A stretch of DNA of 64,000 nucleotides from an uncultured Alphaproteobacteria bacterium (GCA_944393245.1 CALXZM010000002.1:1-64000), one strand, 5' to 3'. Counted from the first letter of the stretch, positions 26,102-36,075 are shown. The notes: generated from the sequence alone by a model not told the origin. Numbers and translations are program-made.

Positions 26102-26779
26102 TTTTGCATTTTGTACGGTATTTTCAGTCATTGCATCGCCCAATAATTGCTGAAAATGCATGGACGCAAATGCGTCTGAATCCATCCAATCGGTTATATG
26201 GCCGGTAATATTTTTTATATATTTGGCAGCGATACGTTTATTTTTTCTGAAACTGTGTTCATTTATTAACTGTGATATTTCACGTATTATTGATGACAAA
26301 GACTGTATTTCATCTGCGGATAAAACGCCAGTATTTGTGTTTTTGTATATAACAGTATCTAAATCATCGCGTATTTCCCGCAATGCGTTCACAGAATTGT
26401 CTGTTATTTTCAGATGCGATGCGATATGCGAAATACTTAAATCCCCCATATTATTCAATGATGTAAATGTTAATTTACCGCGTTGGCCGGTCATTTGTCG
26501 AATAACCATCGTTAATTTTAACAATAATACACTGATTTTATCCCCCAGATTATCCGACAATGTTTTTTTCAAACGTCTGGAAACTAAAAAATTAGAATAA
26601 TCATACAACAAAAACACCAGCGGTATTGATAACAGTGACGCAGAAATATTATTTATTAAATCTGTTACGTTGGGATTATGTACTTCATCCTTGGTAACGA
26701 CAAACAATATCAGTCCGCCCGCCACAGACAATACGTACGGTATCATTTTTAAAAATATATCACGAATATTTATTGCCAT
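26099..26779 (-). CDS. Unknown membrane protein with two N-terminal helices
   Basis: The 226-residue protein starts with two membrane segments (about 10-28 and 42-62) and continues as a helical, mainly cytoplasmic domain (about 65-226) without motifs that I recognise. The layout resembles small sensor or scaffold proteins anchored in the inner membrane. It lies between tRNA-Lys and an MFS gene, both read separately. Function unknown. Confidence 0.6.
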   Translation of the reverse strand: MAINIRDIFLKMIPYVLSVAGGLILFVVTKDEVHNPNVTDLINNISASLLSIPLVFLLYDYSNFLVSRRLKKTLSDNLGDKISVLLLKLTMVIRQMTGQRGKLTFTSLNNMGDLSISHIASHLKITDNSVNALREIRDDLDTVIYKNTNTGVLSADEIQSLSSIIREISQLINEHSFRKNKRIAAKYIKNITGHITDWMDSDAFASMHFQQLLGDAMTENTVQNAK

Positions 26780-26821
26780 GCTGTAATTTTACAGCAAACA
26801 AAAATTCACGGGTACAGGAAC

Positions 26822-28054
26822 CTATGCCTTGCCAGTGGGATGAGTGTTTTTTATAGCCATTGCACCGGGCATGGCGGCAATCGCGCACTTATCACGTACA
26901 AACAATAACGCCCATAATCCCACCATAATTAATATCATTCCCAATATCATTACGCTGTAACGCCAACTGCCCAGCATACCGCCCAGGCCGATTATCAGGC
27001 ATGTTCCAATATAAATTATATTATCACCAATACTGTATAATGACAGTATGACAGAACGATATTTTGTGGGGACAAAATCCTGAAAACGTGAATACAACAA
27101 TATATTTAATCCGCTGAATAAAACATACGCCAATCCCAATGCCAACAATCCAGACAATGAATAAAATACTGAAAATAAAACAAATGCAGCCCCGCCAGCA
27201 CATATTAACAAATATAAAAACCAATCACGTACGCGCGAAAAGCGATATGCGAATGTTTGCCCCAATACCGCACATCCCAAAATAAAGAATTGAACAAATC
27301 CGACAAATTCCACCGGCAAACCTATTTCTGTGCCGATGGGACTTAAAAAATCATCCAGATATGCGACATTGGCCACCAATAAACTTAACATCAGCATCAT
27401 CCAAATACATGGTGTTTTTGCACAAATGCGCACGCCTGTTTTAAACAGTTTCATAAATTGAGTCTTTTTAACATTACGCTTTGCATTGGAATGCGATTTT
27501 ATATCTATACGTGCAATACACAATGCCGACAATGCCAAAGACACCAATGATGCAAAGGTAATCCACCCGTATCCTGCAAACATCAATAATGACCCAAATG
27601 CCGACAGTGCGGTTCCAATCGCCTGAACATTGTATCGGATTCCCAAAACCTTGGAATAAATCTTTTGATGACGACGGGCACGCAGTTCATCGTATACCAT
27701 GCCTTCGAAAGAAACGTTAAAGAAAGCCCATTCCATTCCCCATAAAAACATGCCGATTGCAAATCCCCAGAATGTCGGCCATATTAACCATAAAACAAAC
27801 GCGATTGCCTTTAACAATTGCCCCAGTATAATTGCAGGCTTTGTCCCCAGTTTATTTGTTATCCATGTGACTGGTATCTGGGTTAAAAATGTACCGGCAG
27901 ACAAAATCACAAACATTAACGATAATTGTAAATCAGTCAGACCGTTTTCCTGCATAAACACGGCATAAACAGGTGTCAATAATATTAATTTATTAAAAAA
28001 TGAATAACCATAAACATTGCGCAAAAAACGGCGCAATTCAGACTTTTTATTCAT
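26822..28054 (-). CDS. MFS transporter
   Basis: The 410-residue protein has about twelve membrane helices. The loop after helix 2 reads TNKLGTKPAIILGQLLK, a degenerate form of the MFS signature G-x-L-a-D-r-x-G-R. It lacks clues to the substrate. The central loop is basic (KSHSNAKRNVKKTQ), consistent with a cytoplasmic link between the two halves. No neighbour suggests a pathway. Confidence 0.82.
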   Translation of the reverse strand: MNKKSELRRFLRNVYGYSFFNKLILLTPVYAVFMQENGLTDLQLSLMFVILSAGTFLTQIPVTWITNKLGTKPAIILGQLLKAIAFVLWLIWPTFWGFAIGMFLWGMEWAFFNVSFEGMVYDELRARRHQKIYSKVLGIRYNVQAIGTALSAFGSLLMFAGYGWITFASLVSLALSALCIARIDIKSHSNAKRNVKKTQFMKLFKTGVRICAKTPCIWMMLMLSLLVANVAYLDDFLSPIGTEIGLPVEFVGFVQFFILGCAVLGQTFAYRFSRVRDWFLYLLICAGGAAFVLFSVFYSLSGLLALGLAYVLFSGLNILLYSRFQDFVPTKYRSVILSLYSIGDNIIYIGTCLIIGLGGMLGSWRYSVMILGMILIMVGLWALLFVRDKCAIAAMPGAMAIKNTHPTGKA

Positions 28055-28099
28055 GACGTGGCCCCTGTGACTTAACGCCCCGGAATTATAGCGTAAATA

Positions 28100-28128
28100 T
28101 TGATTTTTGTCAAAAAAAGCACTATAAT
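28100..28128 (+). promoter_or_regulatory. Promoter of the 28155 gene
   Basis: TTGATT (28100-28105) and a perfect TATAAT (28123-28128) are spaced by 17 bases. Confidence 0.6.
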
Positions 28129-28154
28129 AATATGGGTAAAATGGGGTGCGATTT

Positions 28155-30389
28155 ATGGCAATGAAAATGAACGATTTTATATTGGAATATTACAAGCGGT
28201 TGATTTTCCGCAGTATGCCAATTGAACAATTTGTTCATTTTTGCGATTTTGTTAAATCTGGGGAAACGGCTGGCCATATGAAAGAATGGTCAGATAATCT
28301 GCTAGAAAAAGATTCCAGTGGGAAATTGGTTGAATATGCCGGTCTGTATGTTCGCAAAGATTTGCCTGATGCCGATACAGAATTGGATGATACCGAGTGG
28401 GAAAAGTTTTTCCGCGCATTTCAAAATGCGTTTCAGTCAATGGACGCAAATAAAAAAAGTTTCAAATATGAAAAAAAGCCGAACGATTTCCTGAATAAAT
28501 ATTTTGGTACATCGGGGCAATTGTTTTCATATACAACAGCGAACCCAGCAGCAGAAACGAAAATTTTGGAATTACTAAATTTACTGGAAACATATTCTGA
28601 TAAATTAAAACCCATGTTGCGGAACTATTTCAATGATGATTTTTCATGGGATGATTTAATTGACGGTATAAAAAGTAAAAAATACAATGCAGACCCTAAA
28701 TTTCGCGATCGAATGACCAGCATTGCCGAAGCATTGGCATACGATACGCAAATACCGCAAAATTCGGTTGTATATTCTTTGATAGGTCGCAAATTGGATT
28801 TCAGTGCTATTTCAGATGGGTTTACCGGTCAGAAAATCAGTGGCGCAAAAATGACCCAATTTAAGTTGGTATACAACGATTTATTGAATGAATTGTATAC
28901 TAATTCCAAGGCATTTGAATTCTTTTCCGCCAGCGACCCAACTAAAATATCTAAATCATTGAATGAGGCCAAGGGACGTCTGGAATACAATGACCCCAAC
29001 AGCAAGGATTACATTTCCCCCAAACGCCAAGACAAATTGACTTTGCCACAAAGAGTTTCGGAATGGTGGGATAAAACATATTCAAATTACTTACGAAAAT
29101 ATGTTTCTTTACGCCCTGATGTTTTATTTTTTACCCCCCAGGCCAACGCCATTTTCAAAGAAATTGATAAATTACACTTAAACCCAGCCGATGGTTTGGA
29201 CAAAGTACTGGAAAATGCAGATAAAATTTCAGGCGCGTTAAAAAAGAAATATAAAAAAGCCCCAGATCATTTTGATTGGTTTGTAAAAACATTAACTGAA
29301 ATGCGTGACACAATGGGTGGGGGTAAAGCCTTTGCCAAGGCACTGTCAAATGGTCATTCCATGCATATATTAGTTGAACAAATAATTATCAAGGCCGTAC
29401 GCGAAAACAAAGTTGATGAAGCAAAAACCACATTGGAAATGTTACCAGTATTAAGATATGCGTACACAACCAGTAAAATTATGGACGCATTTAATAAATC
29501 TGATTTAACAATTTTTTCAGACAAAGACCTGTCGTGGAATAAAAATGAAGCAATGAAATTTATAACCAATGCAATGGACAAAGGAATAAAAAAGGCATTG
29601 CAGTTATTTGGGTATACACTTACCATAGCGGGCAATATTATAAAACGTCGCGGGACAAAATTTAATGGACATATGGGCAAGGAATTAAAGAAAGCCCGCG
29701 ATGCAACATTACAAACACAGAATTCTCAATTACAACATACAAAAGATTCATTAGACAAGTATAAATCCGAACATGATGTCAAAGAAACTGAATTAGCCAG
29801 TCTGCGCGCCGCTGGTGATGAAACGTATTGGGACAACGAAATCAGCATATATACCCCATTAAATGATACCGCAAAAATCAACTTTGATACATCTGTTCAA
29901 TCAGCAACTCTACATTTATCCACAGTATTAGGGTCAGGAATGCCCATTAGTCCAGATGTAAACAAATTAGATAATATATTAAACAAATTGTCTTCTGACG
30001 AATTTGCCGATATTACTGGCGACGTATCTGGAATTGCCCCAGGAACACCGGAACGCACACTGGCAGATAAGATATTGGCCGACCAATCAACATATAAAAC
30101 AAACTTTACAGGATTGGAAAATGCCCGCACAAAGCGCCAGGAACTGACCGATGCAACAAATGAATTAAACATTTATAACGATTTAATAACAAAAACAGAA
30201 CAAACTGTTGCCGACTGGGACAAAAATCATACTGATAAATATCGGGAATTAATGGCATACTGGGATATATGTAATTCTGGTTTTAACAAATCATGGTTCG
30301 GCAGTCGTGACAAACAACAAAAGAAATTTGTCAAAAATTCCCAGACAGCATTTAATACATACTTGAATAACTATTCAATTTCTATGTAA
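28155..30389 (+). CDS. Unknown 744-residue helical protein
   Basis: I place the start at the ATG at 28155, which has GGGGTG seven bases upstream; a GTG three codons earlier is possible. The protein is hydrophilic and mostly helical, with many DxxK repeats, a likely coiled coil near residues 535-570 (QTQNSQLQHTKDSLDKYKS) and another near 650-690. There is no signal peptide and no membrane segment. I recognise no catalytic motif or family. The strong promoter and terminator make it a single-gene unit. Length and composition would suit a structural or effector protein, but that is only a guess. Confidence 0.65.
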   Translation: MAMKMNDFILEYYKRLIFRSMPIEQFVHFCDFVKSGETAGHMKEWSDNLLEKDSSGKLVEYAGLYVRKDLPDADTELDDTEWEKFFRAFQNAFQSMDANKKSFKYEKKPNDFLNKYFGTSGQLFSYTTANPAAETKILELLNLLETYSDKLKPMLRNYFNDDFSWDDLIDGIKSKKYNADPKFRDRMTSIAEALAYDTQIPQNSVVYSLIGRKLDFSAISDGFTGQKISGAKMTQFKLVYNDLLNELYTNSKAFEFFSASDPTKISKSLNEAKGRLEYNDPNSKDYISPKRQDKLTLPQRVSEWWDKTYSNYLRKYVSLRPDVLFFTPQANAIFKEIDKLHLNPADGLDKVLENADKISGALKKKYKKAPDHFDWFVKTLTEMRDTMGGGKAFAKALSNGHSMHILVEQIIIKAVRENKVDEAKTTLEMLPVLRYAYTTSKIMDAFNKSDLTIFSDKDLSWNKNEAMKFITNAMDKGIKKALQLFGYTLTIAGNIIKRRGTKFNGHMGKELKKARDATLQTQNSQLQHTKDSLDKYKSEHDVKETELASLRAAGDETYWDNEISIYTPLNDTAKINFDTSVQSATLHLSTVLGSGMPISPDVNKLDNILNKLSSDEFADITGDVSGIAPGTPERTLADKILADQSTYKTNFTGLENARTKRQELTDATNELNIYNDLITKTEQTVADWDKNHTDKYRELMAYWDICNSGFNKSWFGSRDKQQKKFVKNSQTAFNTYLNNYSISM

Positions 30390-30395
30390 CATTTC

Positions 30396-30418
30396 ACCGC
30401 CAATGGCGGTAATTTTTT
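30396..30418 (+). terminator. Terminator after the 28155 gene
   Basis: ACCGCC-AAT-GGCGGT followed by AATTTTTT. Confidence 0.75.
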
Positions 30419-30485
30419 ATGCTTTTTACGGTTGAAACATTATGCGCCGTGTGTTATGCTGACGCCATAGAAAAAGGGGTTATTT

Positions 30486-31727
30486 ATGTACATACTTGCA
30501 TTGAACTGTGGTTCGTCTTCTTTAAAATATCAGGTTTTTGACGCCGATTCAAAAAAATATGTGGTTGGCGGAAATGTTGAAAAAATCGGTTTACCGGATT
30601 CTTTCATTACTCAAAAATATCCAGACGGTACCAAGCAGCGCAAGGATACCGAAATGAAAAACCATAACGAAGCACTGAATGTTGTGCTGTTTATGTTACG
30701 CGAAGCATCAATTGATATGAATGAAATCGGTGGCGTTGGTCATCGTGTGGTTATGGGTGGGGATAAATTTGCATCTTCTGTTGAAATTAATGACGAAGTA
30801 ATGCGCACCATCGATGAATTATCACAAATTGCACCGTTACACAATCCGGCCGCATTGATGGGGATTGTAACCGCAAAACAATTATTGCCTAATGCAACCC
30901 AGGTTGCCGTTTTCGATACCGCATTTCATCAAACCATGCCGGATTATGCGTATCGTTATGCCGTACCCAGTGCATGGTATACAGAATTGGGTGTGCGTAA
31001 ATATGGGTTCCACGGAACATCACATTTATATGTATCCAAACGCGCGGCAAAAATGTTGGGCAAACCGGCATCTGAATGCAATTTGGTAACATTACATATT
31101 GGTTCGGGGGCATCCGCGACCGCAATACGCAATGGCGTGTCGGTTGATACTTCGTTGGGTATGACACCATTGGCGGGACTGACCATGGGTACGCGTCCGG
31201 GCGATTTGGATCCGGGTGTTGTTTTGTACGTTATGCAACGGTTAAACTTGACCGCGGATCAAATGCAAATGCATTTGAACAAAGATTCGGGTCTGTTGGG
31301 ATTAACAGAATGTTTTGTTGACCGCCGCGATGTGGAACAAAATCGCGAAACAAACGACAAATGCCGTTTGGCCATTGAAATGGAGGCGCACAATGTAAAA
31401 AAATACATCGGCGCATTTATGGCGGAACTGGGACATACCGACGCATTGGTGTTCACCGCGGGCGTTGGTGAAAATGACGATTTCCTGCGCGAAAAATTCT
31501 GTGCCGGACTGGAGGAATTTGGCGTAAAATTGGACAAAGAAAAAAATGCCGCCGCATTGGCACGCAAGGGTGTTGATGAAATGGAAATTTCCACCCCAGA
31601 CAGCCGTGTAAAAATTTTCATGGTTGCCACAAACGAAGAATTGGTCATCGTCGAAGATACCATCGCAATTATGAATGGCACATATAATCCAAACCATTTG
31701 GAAATGGATTATTCATTTGCAAAATAA
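30486..31727 (+). CDS. ackA: Acetate kinase
   Basis: AckA converts acetyl phosphate and ADP to acetate and ATP. The 413-residue protein shows the N-terminal signature LNCGSSSLKYQVF (residues 5-17), the PLHNPAAL motif, the catalytic FDTAFHQTMP segment with its aspartate, RKYGFHGTSH, the HIGSGAS loop (usually HLGNGAS), TRPGDLDPG, and FTAGVGEN. The size is normal. No pta lies next to it. The enzyme suggests substrate-level phosphorylation in a fermenting cell. A TTGAAA...TATGCT promoter lies upstream at about 30432-30460. Confidence 0.95.
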   Translation: MYILALNCGSSSLKYQVFDADSKKYVVGGNVEKIGLPDSFITQKYPDGTKQRKDTEMKNHNEALNVVLFMLREASIDMNEIGGVGHRVVMGGDKFASSVEINDEVMRTIDELSQIAPLHNPAALMGIVTAKQLLPNATQVAVFDTAFHQTMPDYAYRYAVPSAWYTELGVRKYGFHGTSHLYVSKRAAKMLGKPASECNLVTLHIGSGASATAIRNGVSVDTSLGMTPLAGLTMGTRPGDLDPGVVLYVMQRLNLTADQMQMHLNKDSGLLGLTECFVDRRDVEQNRETNDKCRLAIEMEAHNVKKYIGAFMAELGHTDALVFTAGVGENDDFLREKFCAGLEEFGVKLDKEKNAAALARKGVDEMEISTPDSRVKIFMVATNEELVIVEDTIAIMNGTYNPNHLEMDYSFAK

Positions 31728-31730
31728 AAA

Positions 31731-31753
31731 ACGCCCCATTGGGGCGTTTTTTT
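31731..31753 (+). terminator. Terminator after ackA
   Basis: ACGCCCC-ATT-GGGGCGT followed by a T run. Confidence 0.85.
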
Positions 31754-31815
31754 GATATATAATGTCATCCCGTGGGGATGACAAAAAAGAATACACCAAA
31801 AATACAAAACACAAA

Positions 31816-32031
31816 CTATCGGCGGCGGAATGACAGCAATGAAAACGCCGATTGCATTAAACGCATATATACATCGCGGGGCATTACCGCACGACCGCGT
31901 TCATATTTTCGGTATTCTTTGCGACCAATCTTTAATATCTTTGCCGCGGTATCGGAATCTATCTTTAGCCATTTCCTGGCCTGGCGCATTATGTCACCAT
32001 AATATCGCGCATCAACTAATACAACTGTCAT
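31816..32031 (-). CDS. Small HTH-like protein
   Basis: The 71-residue protein has a pattern typical of a short XRE-like helix-turn-helix (IDSDTAAKILKIGRKEYRKYERGRA, given here across residues 25-49) in a basic protein. GGGGGTAAAAC precedes the ATG. A structured leader with a terminator-like hairpin lies directly upstream (32064-32173), so its expression may be set by attenuation. The target is unknown; a DNA-binding regulator is likely. Confidence 0.55.
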   Translation of the reverse strand: MTVVLVDARYYGDIMRQARKWLKIDSDTAAKILKIGRKEYRKYERGRAVMPRDVYMRLMQSAFSLLSFRRR

Positions 32032-32063
32032 GTTTTACCCCCATTGGTTTGTTATGTGTTAAC

Positions 32064-32173
32064 AAAAATACCGCCGTGATTATATAGGCGGTTGGAGGTT
32101 AGTAACTATCAATAGAAATAGTGCCGTTTATTTAAATATATCACAGCCCTCCAACCGATGTTGGAGTTTTTTT
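32064..32173. promoter_or_regulatory. Structured RNA leader or small RNA with alternative hairpins
   Basis: GGTTGGAGG (32090-32098) can pair with CCTCCAACC (32148-32156). The latter can instead form CTCCAAC-CGAT-GTTGGAG followed by seven T, a rightward terminator. Reading leftward, the first pairing competes by three bases with ACCGCC/GGCGGT (32070-32092), which is followed by ATTTTT just ahead of the HTH gene. Both strands therefore show the logic of attenuation; leftward control of the HTH gene has a recipient gene. Confidence 0.5.
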
Positions 32174-32194
32174 CTACTGTTGGGTTACTACACC

Positions 32195-32219
32195 CCGCAT
32201 TGGTAATCGGCCAATGCGG
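32195..32219. other. Stem-loop in the 3' region of the M48 gene
   Basis: CCGCATTGG (32195-32203) and CCAATGCGG (32211-32219) form a perfect 9-base-pair stem. No T run follows on either strand, so it may stabilise the mRNA end instead of terminating transcription. Confidence 0.5.
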
Positions 32220-32259
32220 TATATATTATACAATGCACATATTTATTTTTCCAGAAAAA

Positions 32260-33579
32260 TTATTCCAATATATCGCCAGACTTAATATATTCGGGCGTAT
32301 TTGGGCGCAATGATTTTTGTGCCCGACGCGCATATTCGCGCGCCTTTTTATCATTTCCAATCATATGATAATATTCCGCACGCGCCCAATCCGCACGCCC
32401 ATCATCGTTGTCATACGCACGCGCCAAAACCCAATATGTCAGCGGCATCGGTTCCACCAACAATGCACGTTTGCACATTTCAATTGCGCGGGCACGATCG
32501 CCCGGCTTGTTCCGTTCGGTTAACACCAATGCCAATGCTGTTTCAATTTGTGGCGCATTTTCTGTTAATTCCAATGATTTTTCATATGCATCAACACTGT
32601 CGTCATAATGCCCCAATTGGTATTCTATATCGCCCAACAGTTCATAAAAATACGGATTTTGTGGATTGTGTGATATTAATGTCATTGTTCCAACACGGGC
32701 ATCGTCTAAATTGCCAGCACGCATTCGTGCAATTGCGCGCGCATACAATGCCGCATCCGATGTGTCCGAATTTGGATATGCCGTGGCGACATTTTCCGCA
32801 CTATCCAAATAACCAATTAATTTTGCACGCACCAGTTCGTATTCTGCGCGCTGTTTGTCAGTCGGTGCATTTGTGGGGCGATATGTGGAATCTATTTCTG
32901 ATATGTGTGCGCGAACATTTCCCAAACGTTCGGCCGTTAATGGATGATTAATACGATTGGGGTTTATGCGCGATTCCAGCGCACCAGTCATATGTTCCAT
33001 TTGTTCAAAAACCTGAATAAAACCATCAGGGTTTAATTTTGCACGCAACATTAATTTCAGCCCCATGTCATCAGCAATGCGTTCTTCGTCCCGGGTGAAT
33101 GCCAACATTGATTGTTGGGCAATGCCACTGGACCCGGCCAACACCCCCGCCCCCAACGACGGATCGCCACCCAATGCCATTAAACCAACACCCAACGCCT
33201 GAATCAGCATTGTGCGCGTCATTTCAGCATTCATTCGATCGGCCATTTGCGCCATGTGACCACCCAATGTGTGCCCCAGTTCATGCGCAATTACCGCCTG
33301 TAACGCATCAGGCGATTTTATTTGTGTCAACAGGCCGGTGTATACATAAACATCTTCGCCCCCCATAACAAAGGCGTTGAATTCATTACTGCCGATTATA
33401 TGCACACGCAAACGCCCCGCCGGAATGTCGGCCGCCGTCGCCAATGGTGCAATCAATTCCGTTAAAACCCGTTCTGTTTCTGTATCATTAATAATTGATG
33501 CCGCATGCGCAGACCAAACAGAAAAAGCACATAATAAAATTACAAATATTTTACGCACCAATCGTAACCCCACGGTCAA
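32260..33579 (-). CDS. bepA: M48 periplasmic metallopeptidase with TPR repeats (BepA-like)
   Basis: BepA/YfgC-type proteins are zinc peptidases that assist or degrade outer-membrane proteins such as LptD and BamA clients. Here a signal peptide (about 8-27, ending WSAHA) precedes the M48 domain with HELGH near residue 95 and a third zinc ligand in RDEERIADDMG. About 170 C-terminal residues form TPR repeats (YELLGDIEYQLGHYDDSVDAY). The start is uncertain: the frame opens at 33579 inside recG, but a GTG at 33558 would give an ideal signal peptide and an 8-base overlap with the recG stop. Confidence 0.85.
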   Translation of the reverse strand: MTVGLRLVRKIFVILLCAFSVWSAHAASIINDTETERVLTELIAPLATAADIPAGRLRVHIIGSNEFNAFVMGGEDVYVYTGLLTQIKSPDALQAVIAHELGHTLGGHMAQMADRMNAEMTRTMLIQALGVGLMALGGDPSLGAGVLAGSSGIAQQSMLAFTRDEERIADDMGLKLMLRAKLNPDGFIQVFEQMEHMTGALESRINPNRINHPLTAERLGNVRAHISEIDSTYRPTNAPTDKQRAEYELVRAKLIGYLDSAENVATAYPNSDTSDAALYARAIARMRAGNLDDARVGTMTLISHNPQNPYFYELLGDIEYQLGHYDDSVDAYEKSLELTENAPQIETALALVLTERNKPGDRARAIEMCKRALLVEPMPLTYWVLARAYDNDDGRADWARAEYYHMIGNDKKAREYARRAQKSLRPNTPEYIKSGDILE

Positions 33580-35605
33580 ATATAAACATCAAATCACGCG
33601 ACCATGTATCAAATTCAACCATATCACGTGCCGCAGATGCCGCCAATTTGAATAAATCCCTGTGACGAACATAATCAACAAAATGATAATTTATCCACCC
33701 ACTTTGCCGGGTGCCCAATAATTCCCCGGTGCCGCGCATGATTAAGTCCTGTTCTGCGATGGCAAAGCCGTCATCTGTTTCAGTTAACACATCCAAACGT
33801 TTCAGTCCATCTTCACTGATATTGCGCCCGTACAGCAATATACAATAAGATTGCAAATTTCCACGCCCAACACGTCCGCGCAGTTGATGCAGGGCCGCCA
33901 AACCAAAACGTTCTGCATTTTCAATAACAATTATTGTCGCACGTGGGACATCGATGCCAACCTCTATGACAGTGGTGGCAACCAATATTTTCATATCTGA
34001 ATTATCATCTGCAAATTGCGCCATTACAACATCACGTTGCTTTTTATCCATTTGGCCATGAACCAACCCGGCATGTGGAAATATTTTCCGCAACGCATCA
34101 TATCGCGCATTTACAGCCGTCAAATCCGATACATCTGATTCATCCACCAATGGACATACCCAAAATACTTTGGCACCGTTATTTATCTGAACCTGTAACC
34201 GCGCAACCAATTCATTAATACGCGCAACCGGCAATTTAGTCGTTATTATCGGTAATCGCCCGGCTGGCTTTTCATTTATAATCGATACATCCATATCGCC
34301 ATATATGGTCATTGATAAAGTTCGCGGAATTGGTGTTGCCGATAACGCCAATAAATCAGGATTTGGACCCTTGGCACGTAATGCTTCGCGTTGTGAAACC
34401 CCAAAACGATGTTGTTCATCAACAATTACCAGCCCCAAATCTTTGTATTCAACATCATCAGAAAACAGTGCGTGTGTACCAACAACTATTTTTGTTCGCC
34501 CAGAACGCAGGGATACCAATTTTTCACGACGTGATGCACCCTTGTCCCGGCCAGTCAATATGTCACATACAATCCCCATTTCATCACACATGGGCTTTAT
34601 TTTTGCATAATGTTGCTGGGCCAATGTATCGGTTGGTGCCAACAATGCGGTTTGTGCACCAGATTCCGTCATTTTTACCGCCGCAGCCAACGCAACAATT
34701 GTTTTACCACTGCCCACATCGCCCTGAACCAGGCGCATCATTGGCACGTCGCGCGACATATCATCAAATATTTCACGCAATGTACGTGTTTGGGCCCCAG
34801 TCATTGAAAATGGCAATACCGCATAAAATTTACCCATCAAATCATATTTTTTGGGGCGCACCGTTCGACGATTACGCACATCAGCACGCGCACGACGACT
34901 GATTACAATCGCCGTTTGGTGCGCCAATAATTCCCAATATGCCAATTTAACCATATATGTCGAATTCGGATATAAATCATCCGCTGATTCTGGATAATGC
35001 ACATGACGCAGTGCATCAAAAAATTCACGCGTATTATCATCTGGTTCGCCCGCAATCTTGTCGGGCAGGATATTAAATATTTGGTCACGAACGTTGGCAA
35101 ATGTTTTTTGGGTTAATCCTTCGCCTGCTGGATAAATCGCCTGAATAGACGGTATTTTATCCGCATTCTGCATTTCTTCGATAAAATCAGGGTGATTAAT
35201 TGTGGGACGGGTTGCGCGTTCCAATTTGCCACTGACCATGCGCCATGCGCCAATTGGTAACTTTTTTAACCAATAGTCTAAAAAATTAACATTAAAAAAC
35301 TGCAACACGACCGTATTGCCCATTTTATCAGCACATATTATTTGCGTCGGCCGACGATGACCGCGAAATGTCCCGCCCTGTTTATGCGATTTTATCAATA
35401 AAGGTATTGTTATAACGTCACCTGGCAATGCACTGGCCACATTTTCTGTGATTCCACGCGCACGGATATATGCCGGCGTATGCAGCATGAAATCCAACAC
35501 ACGTCGCCCACCCAAAACATCATTGAACCGGGACGCCAAAACTGGACCAACGCCCTTTATAAACTGTAAATCAGTATTTAAAAAATCAAACAGTTCACGT
35601 TTCAT
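33551..35605 (-). CDS. recG: ATP-dependent DNA helicase RecG
   Basis: RecG reverses stalled replication forks and unwinds D- and R-loops. The 684-residue protein has the N-terminal wedge domain and the helicase motifs: QGDVGSGKTIVALAA (Walker A), VDEQHRFGV (DEQH box), LSATPIPRTL and QLRGRVGRG (motif VI). I start it at the ATG at 35605 because the residues encoded upstream are hydrophobic and unlike RecG. The M48 gene overlaps its end, so the two are probably cotranscribed. Confidence 0.95.
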   Translation of the reverse strand: MKRELFDFLNTDLQFIKGVGPVLASRFNDVLGGRRVLDFMLHTPAYIRARGITENVASALPGDVITIPLLIKSHKQGGTFRGHRRPTQIICADKMGNTVVLQFFNVNFLDYWLKKLPIGAWRMVSGKLERATRPTINHPDFIEEMQNADKIPSIQAIYPAGEGLTQKTFANVRDQIFNILPDKIAGEPDDNTREFFDALRHVHYPESADDLYPNSTYMVKLAYWELLAHQTAIVISRRARADVRNRRTVRPKKYDLMGKFYAVLPFSMTGAQTRTLREIFDDMSRDVPMMRLVQGDVGSGKTIVALAAAVKMTESGAQTALLAPTDTLAQQHYAKIKPMCDEMGIVCDILTGRDKGASRREKLVSLRSGRTKIVVGTHALFSDDVEYKDLGLVIVDEQHRFGVSQREALRAKGPNPDLLALSATPIPRTLSMTIYGDMDVSIINEKPAGRLPIITTKLPVARINELVARLQVQINNGAKVFWVCPLVDESDVSDLTAVNARYDALRKIFPHAGLVHGQMDKKQRDVVMAQFADDNSDMKILVATTVIEVGIDVPRATIIVIENAERFGLAALHQLRGRVGRGNLQSYCILLYGRNISEDGLKRLDVLTETDDGFAIAEQDLIMRGTGELLGTRQSGWINYHFVDYVRHRDLFKLAASAARDMVEFDTWSRDLMFIFDRGVTIGA

Positions 35606-35686
35606 AATCAATATAAAATTAGTCAAAATACACGAATTTATCAACATCAAATTATACCACATATTATAATTAGCAAACAAAAATTA

Positions 35687-35714
35687 TTGACAACACGTGT
35701 TTTTGTACTATTAT
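35687..35714 (+). promoter_or_regulatory. Promoter of the coiled-coil gene
   Basis: TTGACA (35687-35692) and TATTAT (35709-35714) are spaced by 16 bases, much like the promoter at 10731. Confidence 0.6.
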
Positions 35715-35748
35715 TTAATCAAAATGCACAAAAAACCAAGGATACAAT

Positions 35749-36048
35749 ATGACAGACACAAAATCTTTATTGGGACAAATAGAGTTTTTAAAAGAATGCA
35801 ATGCCAGATTGAACGATAAAAATAACAGCATACGTTTCAAGAACGGTATTTTGACACGCACAAACGCGCAATTGGTCGCACAAATAGAAAGCCAAATGGC
35901 GGAAATTGCGCGTTTAAATACAATACTGGAAACCAAGAATGCAGAAATTCGTAAATTACATCAATCATTGGAAGTTATTCGTGAATACAATCATCGATTA
36001 AATGATAAAGTCAATGTATTACGTAATTCCAACGTAAAAGAACATTAA
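35749..36048 (+). CDS. Small coiled-coil protein
   Basis: The 99-residue protein is almost entirely heptad-patterned helix (LLGQIEFLKECNARLNDKNN, QIESQMAEIARLNTILETKN). A clear promoter and a bidirectional terminator make it a single-gene unit. No family is recognised; a structural or adaptor role is possible. The repeated phrase RLNDK at both ends hints at internal duplication. Confidence 0.6.
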   Translation: MTDTKSLLGQIEFLKECNARLNDKNNSIRFKNGILTRTNAQLVAQIESQMAEIARLNTILETKNAEIRKLHQSLEVIREYNHRLNDKVNVLRNSNVKEH

Positions 36049-36050
36049 AA

Positions 36051-36075
36051 AATCGCCCATTTGGGCGATTTTTTT
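36051..36075. terminator. Bidirectional terminator
   Basis: AATCGCCC-ATTT-GGGCGATT with A before and T after serves both the coiled-coil gene and the convergent RNase E/G gene. Confidence 0.85.

Noticed and set aside
26160-26600. Plus-strand frame of 146 codons
   Set aside because: Shadow of the membrane protein on the other strand; no ribosome-binding site and no continuity with a promoter.
32064-32219. Retron-type RNA
   Set aside because: The hairpins are suggestive, but there is no reverse transcriptase gene nearby.
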